NCBI GenBank assembly: GCA_937980645.1
Contig: CALJPQ010000025.1
Coordinates: forward strand, 1 to 64,000
Length of the DNA stretch: 64,000 nt
Reading direction: 5' to 3'
Source of the DNA: an uncultured Saprospiraceae bacterium
Lineage (GTDB): Bacteria > Bacteroidota > Bacteroidia > Chitinophagales > Saprospiraceae
The notes under the pieces were generated by a model. The model searched no databases. It had not been told where the DNA came from and saw nothing but the letters and a program-made list of their open reading frames with translations. Each line of letters starts with the position of its first letter. The stretch's first letter is position 1. Below, piece by piece: positions 23,648-33,420 of this stretch. The position numbers and the translations under genes were made by a program.

Positions 23648-26600
23648 ATGAAACACACATTTACCCTTTTCGTGCTGCTCCTTCTGGGTTGGACGGCCGC
23701 AGCGCAGACCTTAACCGTTACCGGTAAGGTAACCTCCAAGGAAGATGGGGAGCCACTCATCGGCGCTACCGTCATGGTGAAGGACGCCAACATTGCCGCC
23801 ATCACAGACGTGGAAGGCAACTTCCGTCTGGTGAATGCCCCGGCCAATGGCGTAGTCGTGGTCAGCTACACCGGCTACGACCGCAGAGAAATTCCCATTG
23901 ATGGGCAGTCAGTAATTGATGTGGTGCTATCGCAGACGAATGTGCTCAATGAGGTCGTGGTTACTTCGTTCGGCATCGCACGCGATAAAAAAGTATTGGG
24001 CTATGGCTCGCAGGCTCTTTCAGGGGAAAACCTCTTGCAGTCTAACCAGACGAACTTAGTCAACGCTCTGCAGGGCAAGGTAGCTGGCGTAGTCATCAAC
24101 AACTCGGCCGGTGCGCCTGGCGCGGGAGCCAACATCAACATTCGGGGCATCAGCTCGCTCAGCAGCGACAACGACAACCAACCTATTATCGTGGTAGATG
24201 GTATCATCATCAGCAACAATACCGACGTAGTGAGCGTGTTGCCCTCGGCTGGCAGTAACGCCATCAATAGCAATGAGCAGTTCATGAACTCGAACCGCTT
24301 AGCCGACCTAAACTTAGATGACATCGAGAGTGTGAACATTCTGAAAGGCGCCGCTGCTACCGCTCTGTACGGCCAGCGAGCGGCTAACGGCGCACTCATC
24401 ATCACGACCAAGAAAGGTAGGGAAGGCCGCACCAGCATTAACTATAACTTCTCGTATGGCATCGAGAACATTGACAAGGCGCCGCGCATTCAGCGCACCT
24501 ACTACCAGGGCTTCAATGGGCTGGAACGCAAGCCACCAGCGACCGTCTTCTGGCAATATGGCCCACCAGCGTTGCCTGAGGACCGCTTCTACGACCACTT
24601 CCGAGAGTTTTACGTAACGGGGCGAAACATGAATCACTCGCTATCGTTTTCGGGCGGCAATGCCAACTCGACGTTTCAATCCTCGTTCTCGTACCTGAAC
24701 AGTGACGGTATCGTCGTCAATTCCAATTTCAAACGCGCCACTGCGCGCTTAGCGGCTACGCACCGCATGAGCCAGCGTCTGTCCGTGGGCGCCCAGATCA
24801 ATTACAACAACAACAACCAAGTAGCGCCGCCTTCGGGCGACAAGTCGGTGTTTAGCTCGCTGTGGTTCTGGTCGCCTTCGTTCGACATCAACGACCATCG
24901 CAACCCGGACGGCACTCAGAAGAACCCTTTTGCCGGCATCATTGACAACCCGCGCTATATGGCAGAAGAAAGCCCACAAGTGTCCAAAGTCAACCGCGTT
25001 TTTGGCGACATCAACCTGAACTATGACATTTTACCCTGGCTCAAGGCACGCTACCAGATAACGGCGGACTATTACAACGACAACCGTAACCGCGTCGTTG
25101 GCCCAGATCTCGACCTGGGCACTCAGGTGGGTGGCTTCATTGTGGAACAATCCATCAACTTCCGCGAATTAAACTCGAACTTCTTCCTCATGGGCGACCG
25201 GCCGTTGGCCCGCAATCTGCATTTGCACTTCACACTGGGCAATGCCATTACAGAGATCAAGAACGACTTCCTGGGAGTGCGCGGTGAGCGATTCATTGCC
25301 GCCGGCTTCTACAACATTCGTAATGCGACGAACTACTTCCCCCTACGCGGTGGCTCCCTACGCCGCTTAGTAGGTGTATTCGCAGAGGCCCGTTTAGAAT
25401 ACAACGACTACCTGTACCTGACGCTGACGGGCCGCAACGACTGGTCTTCGACGCTGCCGGAACAGAATCGCTCTTTCTTCTATCCGTCGGTCAGCCTGTC
25501 GTACATCCTGACCAATCATCTGTTGCGCGATAACGATGTGCTCAGTTACCTGAAGTTGCGCGGCTCGTGGGCCACCGTGGGTAAGGATGCTCCACCCTAT
25601 CGCATTGGCAACTACTTCTCACCTGTGCCGGGCTTCCCCTTCGGAACGGTGGGTGGCTTCACACGCGACCCAAACGTAGGCAACTTCAACCTACAACCTG
25701 AATTCACCACCGAAACGGAAGGCGGCATCGAGGCCAATTTGTTCAACAACTTCATGTCCATCGAGGCCAACTATTTTGTTCGCCAAAGTCGCAACCAGAT
25801 TTTGAGCGTGCCCATCAGTACGGCTACGGGCTATTCCAGCTATACCACCAATGCGGGTATTATCACCAACCGCGGTATTGAGCTGTTGCTGGGCCTTAAT
25901 CCTATTCGTGGGCCTTTCCGTTGGAGCATTGATTTCAACTGGACGCGCATCCGTGGCAAAGTGACGGAAATGCCCGAAGACCTGAAGACCATCACCTACG
26001 TGTCTGCCTTAGCCGGCCGCGCCGTGCTGCGCGTGGAAGAAGGGGGAAGCGTGGGCGACCTCTACGGCTTCGACTGGCGGCGCAACGAAGAGGGCCAACC
26101 TATCATTGGCACAAACGGCCTGCCTACGCTGGAGCAGGCGAAATACGTCAAGGTGGGCAATGCCCTACCCGACTGGTTTGGTGGCATGAACAACACCTTC
26201 TCGTTCAAAGGCTTCACGCTTAACTTCTTGTTGGAAATGCGCCACGGCGGCGATGTGGTGGATCTGGGCGAAAACAACGCCATCCGCAACGGTACTATCT
26301 GGTTTACCGAAGAGCGCGACATGGTCGTGCGCTGGAAAGGCGTCAATGCCGACGGAACACCCAACGAGCGAACGGCTATCCTCAACCAGGATACCTATCG
26401 AGCCTTCGGCATTAATGCCCACTACTCCTACGTCATCCAGGACGCTTCCTGGTTCCGCGTGCGCAACGCTACCCTCTCCTATCGGCTACCCAAATCGCTT
26501 CTGGGCAACCGCCTCAGCTCCGTGCAAATCGGCGTTACCGGCCGCAACCTCTTCCTCTCCACGCCCTTCCGAGGCTACGACCCCGAAGCCCTGGCCTTCG

Positions 26601-26686
26601 GCTCGGGCAGCAACCTTATCGGCTTCACCGGACGCAACACGCCCATCACACGCAGCTTTACTTTCAACTTGTCGGTAGGCTTCTAA
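23648..26686 (+). CDS. SusC/RagA family TonB-linked outer membrane protein
   Basis: TonB-dependent outer-membrane transporter that imports a nutrient captured by the partner SusD protein. 1012 residues. Signal peptide 1-20. The carboxypeptidase-regulatory-like domain (about 24-100; VTGKVTSKEDGEPLIGATV) is followed by a TonB-box region. The plug domain has ALQGKVAGVVINNSAGAPGA and NIRGISSLSSDND at about 140-180, then a 22-strand barrel ending with aromatic residues (NLSVGF). It is followed after 36 bases by susD. No glycosidase or sensor is nearby, so the substrate could be glycan or peptide. Confidence 0.93.
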   Translation: MKHTFTLFVLLLLGWTAAAQTLTVTGKVTSKEDGEPLIGATVMVKDANIAAITDVEGNFRLVNAPANGVVVVSYTGYDRREIPIDGQSVIDVVLSQTNVLNEVVVTSFGIARDKKVLGYGSQALSGENLLQSNQTNLVNALQGKVAGVVINNSAGAPGAGANINIRGISSLSSDNDNQPIIVVDGIIISNNTDVVSVLPSAGSNAINSNEQFMNSNRLADLNLDDIESVNILKGAAATALYGQRAANGALIITTKKGREGRTSINYNFSYGIENIDKAPRIQRTYYQGFNGLERKPPATVFWQYGPPALPEDRFYDHFREFYVTGRNMNHSLSFSGGNANSTFQSSFSYLNSDGIVVNSNFKRATARLAATHRMSQRLSVGAQINYNNNNQVAPPSGDKSVFSSLWFWSPSFDINDHRNPDGTQKNPFAGIIDNPRYMAEESPQVSKVNRVFGDINLNYDILPWLKARYQITADYYNDNRNRVVGPDLDLGTQVGGFIVEQSINFRELNSNFFLMGDRPLARNLHLHFTLGNAITEIKNDFLGVRGERFIAAGFYNIRNATNYFPLRGGSLRRLVGVFAEARLEYNDYLYLTLTGRNDWSSTLPEQNRSFFYPSVSLSYILTNHLLRDNDVLSYLKLRGSWATVGKDAPPYRIGNYFSPVPGFPFGTVGGFTRDPNVGNFNLQPEFTTETEGGIEANLFNNFMSIEANYFVRQSRNQILSVPISTATGYSSYTTNAGIITNRGIELLLGLNPIRGPFRWSIDFNWTRIRGKVTEMPEDLKTITYVSALAGRAVLRVEEGGSVGDLYGFDWRRNEEGQPIIGTNGLPTLEQAKYVKVGNALPDWFGGMNNTFSFKGFTLNFLLEMRHGGDVVDLGENNAIRNGTIWFTEERDMVVRWKGVNADGTPNERTAILNQDTYRAFGINAHYSYVIQDASWFRVRNATLSYRLPKSLLGNRLSSVQIGVTGRNLFLSTPFRGYDPEALAFGSGSNLIGFTGRNTPITRSFTFNLSVGF

Positions 26687-26722
26687 ACCGCTCGCCTTTT
26701 ATCCACAAAACTCTTCTTTGTC

Positions 26723-28168
26723 ATGAAAAAAATATCTGCATATAGCCTGTTGTTTGCCTTACTGGCGCTGAGCAGTTGCAAAAGCTTCCTGGGTGACGAC
26801 ACCAATATTGACCCCAACCGCACCAGCGATGCGCCGCTGAATACGCTGACGCCAACCATCATGTTTTACTCCGCCGAGGCCACTCAAAAAGCTTCGGTAG
26901 TAGTTAATTCCTACGTCCAGCATATCGGCAGTGTTACTGCCGGCGGCTTCGACGCGCAAAACCGAAACACTTTCGGTGCTACCTGGGACGACATCTACCT
27001 GAGCATTGTGCCCAACGCTAACGAAATCATCAAGAAAGCCAATGCCACAGGCTCTCCACACTACGCCGGCATTGCCAAAGTCGTGCTGGCTTACAACCTC
27101 GGGCTGGGCACGTCGCTGTGGGAGAACATCCCTTTCCGCGAAGCCGACAATCAGCTGACAAACCTGCAACCCGCCTATGACGCTCAGGAGAGCATCTACA
27201 ACGACATTCTGCGCCTGCTGGACGAAGCCATAGCCGACCTCAACAGTCCGACTACCGTCTTCAAGCCCGGAGCCGACGACCTCATTTACAAGGGCGACAT
27301 CACCAAATGGCGCAAGGCAGCATACAGCCTGAAAGCCCGCTACCTGCTTCATCTGGCCAAAAAACGCGGCTCGGGCGTGTATGCGGACATTCTCTCCGCG
27401 CTCAGTCAGGGCATCAGCGCCAACAGCGAAGACTTTCAATTAGTGTACAACGACCGCAACCTGAGCCGCTGGTATCAGGTTGCGCTGGCCAACAACACGG
27501 GCAACTTCACTACCAACTTCAGCGCAACGTTCATCAACCTGATGAACGGGACGCGCCAGGGTGTGGTGGACCCGCGCCTACCGCTCCATGCCTTCAAAAC
27601 AGTGGCCGCTGACACCGTCTATTTCGGCATGAACCCCGGTGCTGCTACGGGTGCCAACGTGCGCTACAACAACAGTACCGTCTTCTTCGGCTGGCAGTTC
27701 TCTCAGACAGCGCCGTTGCAAATGATCACTTATTCAGAATGTAAGTTCATTGAAGCCGAAGCGCGCATCCTGCAAAACGGCGGAACCCCCACCCCAGAGG
27801 CCTACGCCGCTTACCAGGAAGGCATCCGGGCCAACATGACCAAAATCGGCGTTACGACAGCCAACGTTAATGCTTTCCTGAGCCATCCCAATATTGATGT
27901 AGGCGCAGCCAATCTCACCATGAGCCACGTCATCACTGAAAAGTACAAAGCCCTCTTCCTGAACCCGGAGGCCTGGAACGACCTGCGCCGTTATGACTAC
28001 AGCAGCGACATCTTGCCAGGGCTGGCCCTGCCTGCCAACCACAACCCCGACCTCAACGGGCAGTGGATTCAGCGCGGCCATTATCCCGACTCGGAGGCCG
28101 CCCGAAATGCCGACAATGTCGCCCGCAATACCAAAGACCTCGCCGCCAAAATGTGGATTTTCCAATAA
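26723..28168 (+). CDS. SusD/RagB family nutrient-binding lipoprotein
   Basis: Surface lipoprotein that caps the SusC channel and binds substrate. 481 residues. Lipobox LALSSC puts the lipidated Cys near 19. The TPR-rich fold includes LLDEAIADLNSP and WRKAAYSLKARYLLHLAK (about 155-215), and the C-terminal SusD region has MSHVITEKYKALFLNPEAWN. This fits the shorter SusD-like group. Operon with susC and a small lipoprotein. Confidence 0.9.
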   Translation: MKKISAYSLLFALLALSSCKSFLGDDTNIDPNRTSDAPLNTLTPTIMFYSAEATQKASVVVNSYVQHIGSVTAGGFDAQNRNTFGATWDDIYLSIVPNANEIIKKANATGSPHYAGIAKVVLAYNLGLGTSLWENIPFREADNQLTNLQPAYDAQESIYNDILRLLDEAIADLNSPTTVFKPGADDLIYKGDITKWRKAAYSLKARYLLHLAKKRGSGVYADILSALSQGISANSEDFQLVYNDRNLSRWYQVALANNTGNFTTNFSATFINLMNGTRQGVVDPRLPLHAFKTVAADTVYFGMNPGAATGANVRYNNSTVFFGWQFSQTAPLQMITYSECKFIEAEARILQNGGTPTPEAYAAYQEGIRANMTKIGVTTANVNAFLSHPNIDVGAANLTMSHVITEKYKALFLNPEAWNDLRRYDYSSDILPGLALPANHNPDLNGQWIQRGHYPDSEAARNADNVARNTKDLAAKMWIFQ

Positions 28169-28198
28169 CCCGTTCACCCACTAAAAAAATTGCATAGC

Positions 28199-28642
28199 AT
28201 GAAACACTATAGTTTTCTAATGCTCATTGCCCTCGTATCCCTCTCCCTGAGCGCCTGCTACAAGGAGAAAAACCCAAACGAAGACAACTTTGAAATTATC
28301 GGCAGCGTGCCGCAGGTGTCGGAACTGACGCCCTCTACCACCACGCCTACTGCAGGCTCGACCATCGAGCTGACGGTCAAACTCAGCTACGTCAACACCA
28401 CCGTAAAAGAGTTGAAATTCTATCAACGCATTGGCACCTCAGGGGCCTATTCTTTCCTCAAGACGGAGCCGTTTACGCCTAATTTCGTGCCTGCCGAGCG
28501 CGTGCATGTGGTGAAGTATCCGTACGACGTGCCGAACGAGCCCAACAAGGCCTTTAGCCTTCAGGTAGAAGCCGTTACCACCGACGATCTGGTGTCCATT
28601 CGGCGCACCATGACGCCCACAAACGTTACCATACGTCCCTAA
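28199..28642 (+). CDS. Small lipoprotein encoded with susCD, unknown function
   Basis: 147 residues. Lipobox LSLSAC (Cys near 17), then a Thr/Pro-rich single beta-sandwich domain (about 35-145; ELTPSTTTPTAGSTIELTV). It resembles the Ig-like accessory lipoproteins (SusE-type in position) that follow susCD, but no specific family was recognised. ATG 28199 is 30 bases after the susD stop. The terminator follows at once. Confidence 0.7.
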   Translation: MKHYSFLMLIALVSLSLSACYKEKNPNEDNFEIIGSVPQVSELTPSTTTPTAGSTIELTVKLSYVNTTVKELKFYQRIGTSGAYSFLKTEPFTPNFVPAERVHVVKYPYDVPNEPNKAFSLQVEAVTTDDLVSIRRTMTPTNVTIRP

Positions 28643-28662
28643 GGGGCAATCTCTTAAAAAAT

Positions 28663-28705
28663 GCGGGGCGGTCAGGAGGTTATCCTGGTCGCCCCGCGCT
28701 TTTTT
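28663..28705 (+). terminator. Terminator of the susCD operon
   Basis: Arms GCGGGGCG (28663-28670) and CGCCCCGC (28690-28697) followed by GCTTTTTT. Confidence 0.85.
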
Positions 28706-28782
28706 AGCAGGAAGCATGGGCAGCGGTGATGTCGAGAAAGGCAGTACGGGTGATGAAAGAGCGAAGCCAAAGGCATGCGCTT

Positions 28783-29631
28783 TTAAGGCATGGAGGCATC
28801 GTCGTAGCGATCCAGTCCTAACCCTTCGATGAGCGCAATGAGTTTTTGCGCATACATCGGGTCGGTGGCATAGCCTGCTTTTTGCAGCCCGTGTGCCCAG
28901 GCGCGATAGTCGGTAGGATCAAGTTTAAACAGGGCGGCGTAGCGCTTGCTGTCTTTGAGGAACTGACTGTGTGCGCGGTAGCTGCTCCAGACATTATCAT
29001 AGCGGATGAAGAAGTCCTTGTGCGAGTCATCGGTGAAGTTGGCGCAGTGGCCGCGTTTGCAGGTTTTAGAAAAGCATTTGATGCCAAAATGGTTGTTGGT
29101 CTTGCGGGCCAATGGGCTGTCGCCGGCGTTGCTTTCCAACAGGCCTTGCGCCAGCGTAATGCTGGCCGGGATGCCAAAGCGCTGCATTTCGGCTTCGGCC
29201 ACGGGAGCGAAGCGCTCGATGTAGGCGCGGCACATTTCGAGCGAGCGTTTCACCTCGTCGGGTGAGCAGCCGTTGCGGCGTGCGAAGTCCGGGTCAACGA
29301 CAAAGCGCATGTGTCCTTTGGCATGGTCAGGCAGCGTTACCGAAGTGCGTCGCGCTTCAGAGCGAGGTGCTGCTGTGAGCACAGGCGTTGCAGCAGGCCC
29401 TGTCTCCGAGAGCACTGCGGCGGCGGCCATAGCTGCTGCGGGGGCTGGCAGGGTGGTGGGTTCCACGGAACCATAGTTGAGGTTGATGGAAATGCGGTCA
29501 GTCCAGACTAAGTAGAGCAAAGCGAGCAGAACCAGGCATTTCCAGAACAGGGCGCCATTTTGGTCAGTATTCGTGTTGGAAGAGTACGCCATTCGCCCGG
29601 CGCTGGCGTTCGTGGAGGACGTGTGTTTCAT
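28783..29631 (-). CDS. Glucosaminidase domain protein (GH73-like peptidoglycan hydrolase), membrane-anchored
   Basis: Predicted N-acetylglucosaminidase acting on peptidoglycan. 282 residues. One TM segment (about 28-43, LFWKCLVLLALLYLVW). An Ala/Pro-rich periplasmic linker (about 58-100) follows, then the FlgJ/LytG-type domain (about 125-275): FGIPASITLAQGLLESNAGD with the likely catalytic Glu, NNHFGIKC, and YDNVWSSYRAHSQFL. Divergent from the GlcNAc kinase gene, which would salvage the released sugar. Confidence 0.85.
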   Translation of the reverse strand: MKHTSSTNASAGRMAYSSNTNTDQNGALFWKCLVLLALLYLVWTDRISINLNYGSVEPTTLPAPAAAMAAAAVLSETGPAATPVLTAAPRSEARRTSVTLPDHAKGHMRFVVDPDFARRNGCSPDEVKRSLEMCRAYIERFAPVAEAEMQRFGIPASITLAQGLLESNAGDSPLARKTNNHFGIKCFSKTCKRGHCANFTDDSHKDFFIRYDNVWSSYRAHSQFLKDSKRYAALFKLDPTDYRAWAHGLQKAGYATDPMYAQKLIALIEGLGLDRYDDASMP

Positions 29632-29745
29632 CGCTCAATCTTTTTTTGTTTTAGAAAGAGCCACAAAGAAACAAAATGTTTTAAAATCAACCAAGCCCTC
29701 TTGCTCACTTTTTTTTATCGGCCCCTTCGTTTGGCTACGCAGTTC

Positions 29746-29753
29746 TATTTTTG
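29746..29753 (+). promoter_or_regulatory. -7 promoter box (TATTTTTG) for the GlcNAc kinase-pfkA-glmM run
   Basis: TAnnTTTG match about 113 bases before the kinase ATG. It lies in an AT-rich patch of the divergent intergenic region. Confidence 0.4.
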
Positions 29754-29866
29754 CCGCAAGCGCTGCCCCCCTGAACAGGCGAACGCCTTGTGTAAGCGAG
29801 GGCGGTAGCTGGCTCATTTTCAGTAGAAACCCATCTTCTCACGCACTTTTTGCACGCCTGGCTACC

Positions 29867-30715
29867 ATGGATATCGTTGCTGACTGCGGCTCTACGAAAT
29901 GCGACTGGCTTATCGTGAAGGGAGGCCGCGACCGAGATATTGTGAATACGCAAGGGTTTAGCCCTTTTTTCCACACGACGGCAGAGATTGAGGAGATTCT
30001 GCGCACACAATTGCTACCCAGGATGCCCGAAGATGCGGTAGTTCACCACCTTTGGTTTTATGGTACAGGCATACACGACGCCGAGCGAGCCGCCATCGTG
30101 TACGCGGCGCTTCAAGCAGTTTTCCCGAAGGCTGCCATTGAGGTCGAGCACGATTTGTTGGGCGCTGCCCGGGCAGTGTGTCAGCGGAGCGCCGGCATCG
30201 CCTGCATTTTAGGCACCGGTTCTAACAGCTGCTACTACGACGGGCGCCAGATAGTGGACAATGTGCCGTCTTTGGGCTGGCTGCTGGGCGACGAGGGCAG
30301 CGGCACGCACTTGGGCAAAGCACTGCTACGCGCCTGGTTTTACCGCGAGCTGCCGACCGACCTACAAAATGCCTTTGAGGCGGATCACCCGGAAGGCCCC
30401 ACGGCCATCAAGAACCGCGTCTATGAGAAGGGGGGAAATGCCTACATCGCCACTTTCACCAAATTCCTGGGGGCACACCTGCAACACCCCTTTGTGCGCC
30501 ATTTGGTGGCCGAAAGTCTGGGGGAGTTTCTCGACCGGCATGCGCGCAAATACAGTGGCCACCAGCACGTACCGGTCCATTTTGTGGGCGCCGTGGCACA
30601 TCATTTTAGCGACATCCTTTTGGAATGCTTGCGCGAGCGCAAAATGCAGCCGGGCGTCATCATGCGCAAACCCATTCACGCTTTAGGCGAATACCACCTG
30701 CCCTTTACCGAATAA
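29867..30715 (+). CDS. N-acetylglucosamine kinase-like protein (BadF/BadG/BcrA/BcrD ATPase family)
   Basis: Likely phosphorylates GlcNAc (or a related amino sugar) for recycling. 282 residues of the ASKHA fold. Phosphate-1 loop VADCGSTKCDWLIV (4-17), ILGTGSNSCYYDG (near 110), and the family signature GWLLGDEGSGTHLGKALL (near 135-152). The ATG at 29867 starts exactly at the first beta strand; the longer open frame upstream is unrelated. 30 bases before pfkA and on the same strand. Confidence 0.83.
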   Translation: MDIVADCGSTKCDWLIVKGGRDRDIVNTQGFSPFFHTTAEIEEILRTQLLPRMPEDAVVHHLWFYGTGIHDAERAAIVYAALQAVFPKAAIEVEHDLLGAARAVCQRSAGIACILGTGSNSCYYDGRQIVDNVPSLGWLLGDEGSGTHLGKALLRAWFYRELPTDLQNAFEADHPEGPTAIKNRVYEKGGNAYIATFTKFLGAHLQHPFVRHLVAESLGEFLDRHARKYSGHQHVPVHFVGAVAHHFSDILLECLRERKMQPGVIMRKPIHALGEYHLPFTE

Positions 30716-30745
30716 GCCGCCAAAACAAAGCCGACCTTTTTTCCC

Positions 30746-31732
30746 ATGAAAGACATCAAGCGAGTTGCGGTGTTTACTTCTGGCGGCGATGCTCCAGGCA
30801 TGAATGCCGCCATCCGGGCCGTCGTGCGCAATGCCCTGCATAACGACCTGCACATCTTCGGCATCCAGCGCGGCTATCAGGGCATGATTGACGGCCAGAT
30901 TCGGCGCTTAGAGACCTCTGACGTCAGCAACATCATCCATCGCGGCGGCACAGTGCTCAAGACGGCCCGCTGCCCGGAGTTTCTGACGCCTGAAGGCCGA
31001 AAAAAGGCCTATGAAAACTTACTGTACAACGACATTGACGCCTTAGTGGCCATCGGCGGCAATGGCACCCTCGGCGGTGCGCTCCAATTCGCCCAGGAGT
31101 ATCCGGACATAGCCATCATTGGCCTGCCCGGAACTATTGACAATGACCTGTACGGCACCGACTTCTCCATTGGCTTCGACACGGCCGTCAACACGGCTAT
31201 GCAGGCCGTGGACCGTATCCGCGACACGGCAGACTCGCACAACCGCCTGTTTTTTGTCGAGGTCATGGGCCGCAATTCGGGCTACATCGCCTTGCACACG
31301 GGCATTGCTGGCGGTGCGGGCGGAGTCATCATTCCAGAGGAAGATATGGACTTGGAGGAACTGGTCAAGTTGCTCAAGCGCGGCACGGCACGCAGAAAAC
31401 TGTTCAGCATTGTCATCGTGGCCGAAGAGAGTCGAATGGGCAACGTCTTCTCTCTGGCCGAGCAGGTATCGAAGCGGGTAGAGGAATACGACGACGTGCG
31501 CGTAACGGTCATTGGCCATTTGCAGCGCGGTGGTTCGCCCACGGCCTTCGACCGCGTACTGGCCAGCGTGCTGGGCTTTCATGCCATTGAGGCCCTGCTG
31601 GCCGGGCAAACGAACGTCATGGTCGGCATCCGGAATAATCAGGTCCACCATACGCCTTTGGAAGAAGCCATTTCAAAGCCTAAAAAGCCGGGCAAAGAGC
31701 TGCTCCGCATGGCACATATTTTGGCCCAATAA
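30746..31732 (+). CDS. pfkA: ATP-dependent 6-phosphofructokinase
   Basis: Phosphorylates fructose 6-phosphate in glycolysis. 328 residues, usual length. Motifs: TSGGDAPGMNAAIR (11-24), PGTIDNDLYGTDFSIGFDTA (near 130-149), EVMGRNSGYIA (near 172-182), GHLQRGGSPTAFDR (near 256-269). The Gly that marks ATP specificity is present (Gly107). The adjoining Mg-binding Asp of the GGDGS/T motif is Asn106 here (GGNGT). 24 bases before glmM. Confidence 0.92.
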   Translation: MKDIKRVAVFTSGGDAPGMNAAIRAVVRNALHNDLHIFGIQRGYQGMIDGQIRRLETSDVSNIIHRGGTVLKTARCPEFLTPEGRKKAYENLLYNDIDALVAIGGNGTLGGALQFAQEYPDIAIIGLPGTIDNDLYGTDFSIGFDTAVNTAMQAVDRIRDTADSHNRLFFVEVMGRNSGYIALHTGIAGGAGGVIIPEEDMDLEELVKLLKRGTARRKLFSIVIVAEESRMGNVFSLAEQVSKRVEEYDDVRVTVIGHLQRGGSPTAFDRVLASVLGFHAIEALLAGQTNVMVGIRNNQVHHTPLEEAISKPKKPGKELLRMAHILAQ

Positions 31733-31756
31733 CCCTGTGAACAATCCTTTGCGTTT

Positions 31757-33157
31757 ATGCCGCTCATCAAAAGCATCTCTGGTTTTCGAGGCACCCTTGG
31801 TGGTCGCGCGGGCGACAACCTGACGCCCGAAGATATTGTGGCCTGTACAGCCGCTTTCGGCCAGTGGGTCCTGAACACCACAGGCAACCCTAAAATCGTT
31901 GTCGGCACCGACGGCCGTCTTTCCCGCGAAATTGTGAGCGGTCTGGTTATCAACACCTTACGGGCGCTGGGCATTCACGTCGTCAATGCCGGCCTGAGCA
32001 CCACGCCCACTATTGAGATGGCTGTGGTGTGGGAAAACGCCGGCGGTGGCATCATCCTCACGGCCAGCCACAATCCGGCTGAGTGGAACGCCCTTAAACT
32101 GCTCAACGCCCGCGGCGAATTCATCAGTGCCGCCGACGGCCAGGAGGTGCTGCGCCTGTTGCAACAAGGCGGCTTTGAGTATGCGCCCGTGCACCGCATC
32201 GGCCGCTGCGAAGACCGAACGGACTTCATTGAGCGACACGTTGAGAGCATCCTGGCGCTGCCCGCCGTGGATGCTGAAGCCGTGCGCGCGCGGCAATATC
32301 GCATCGTCGTGGACCCAGTCAACTCCACTGGTGCCTTAGCCGTGCCGCCCTTGCTGAAGGCCCTGGGCTGCAGCTGCCAAATGATCAATGGCAACATCAC
32401 CGGCCAGTTTGCCCACAACCCCGAGCCGCTGCCCGAACACCTGACCCAACTCCGGGAGGCCGTCGTGCGCGAGCAAGCACACCTGGGCATCGCCGTGGAC
32501 CCCGACGCCGACCGCTTGGTGCTCATCGGCGAAGACGGCCAGCCCTTCGGCGAAGAGTACACGCTCGTGGCCGTGGCCGACTACATTCTGGGCCTCCACG
32601 GCCCGGGCGGCACTACGGTGTCCAACCTATCCTCTTCGCGCGCCCTGCGCGATGTGGCCGCCCGCCACGGAGCGCAATACTTCGCCGCCGCCGTCGGAGA
32701 GGTGAATGTGGTAGAAAAGATGAAAGCCGTGGGCGCCGTCATCGGCGGCGAGGGCAACGGCGGCGTCATCTACCCAGCCCTCCATTATGGCCGCGACGCA
32801 CTCGTGGGCATTGCGCTGTTCCTGACGCATTTAGCCGAAAGCAGCAAAAGCGTCTCCGAACTGCGCCGCAATTACCCCAATTATTTCATGGTGAAAGCCC
32901 GCATTGAGCGCAACTCCGACTTGCCGCTGGATCACATTTTTTCTTTCTTACAAAAAAAATATAAAGGCCTGCCGCTCAATACTGAAGACGGCCTGAAAAT
33001 AGACTTCCCCGAAGGCTGGGTGCACCTGCGCCCGTCCAATACGGAACCCATCGTGCGCCTCTATGCCGAAGCTGGCAGCCCCGAGCAAGCGCGCCATCTG
33101 GCAGAAACCATCCGCCAGGATATCGCGCTTTGCCAAGAGGATGCAAATGAGGTTTAA
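31757..33157 (+). CDS. glmM: Phosphoglucosamine mutase (alpha-D-phosphohexomutase family)
   Basis: Interconverts glucosamine 6- and 1-phosphate on the way to UDP-GlcNAc. 466 residues, four phosphohexomutase domains. Phosphoserine Ser104 in TASHNPAEWNALK, metal loop DPDADRLVL near 247-255, sugar loop GEGNGGVIYP near 330, and phosphate loop RPSNTEPIVR near 425. The TASHNP pattern and length fit the GlmM type common in Bacteroidota; phosphomannomutase activity cannot be excluded. Repeat locus 4 begins 26 bases after the stop. Confidence 0.88.
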   Translation: MPLIKSISGFRGTLGGRAGDNLTPEDIVACTAAFGQWVLNTTGNPKIVVGTDGRLSREIVSGLVINTLRALGIHVVNAGLSTTPTIEMAVVWENAGGGIILTASHNPAEWNALKLLNARGEFISAADGQEVLRLLQQGGFEYAPVHRIGRCEDRTDFIERHVESILALPAVDAEAVRARQYRIVVDPVNSTGALAVPPLLKALGCSCQMINGNITGQFAHNPEPLPEHLTQLREAVVREQAHLGIAVDPDADRLVLIGEDGQPFGEEYTLVAVADYILGLHGPGGTTVSNLSSSRALRDVAARHGAQYFAAAVGEVNVVEKMKAVGAVIGGEGNGGVIYPALHYGRDALVGIALFLTHLAESSKSVSELRRNYPNYFMVKARIERNSDLPLDHIFSFLQKKYKGLPLNTEDGLKIDFPEGWVHLRPSNTEPIVRLYAEAGSPEQARHLAETIRQDIALCQEDANEV

Positions 33158-33182
33158 CATTAAGGCGCGAAGAACTTGCTTA

Positions 33183-33324
33183 GAGGCGACACCTACTGGC
33201 GGAGATGTCGCCTCACGTGAGGTGTCGTTTTCGGGACACGAAAAGGCGACACCTCTAAAACATAGCACAAGGACACAAAGGGCTTTTTTTAGAGACAACA
33301 CCTCCTGACGGAGATGTCGCCTCT
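33183..33324. repeat. Palindromic intergenic repeat, locus 4 (three hairpins)
   Basis: Hairpins at 33183-33214 (GAGGCGACACCT/AGATGTCGCCTC), 33219-33255 (GAGGTGTCGTTTTC with GAAAAGGCGACACCTC) and 33291-33324 (AGAGACAACACCTCC with GGAGATGTCGCCTCT). The arms match loci 1-3. Located directly after glmM and before the formate dehydrogenase genes. Confidence 0.88.
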
Positions 33325-33420
33325 GTTATCTCTGAGAGAGTGCCTCTTTGGAGTGCCCCCATGCAAAACCGCTGCCTTTACCTGAAAGGCCGGGCTTAAC
33401 CCGTTGGGAAAATAGCGCTG

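Noticed and set aside
32000-33157. Phosphomannomutase instead of GlmM
   Set aside because: TASHNP and overall length fit the GlmM-type group in this phylum better, and it lies with an amino-sugar kinase; not excluded, but less likely.
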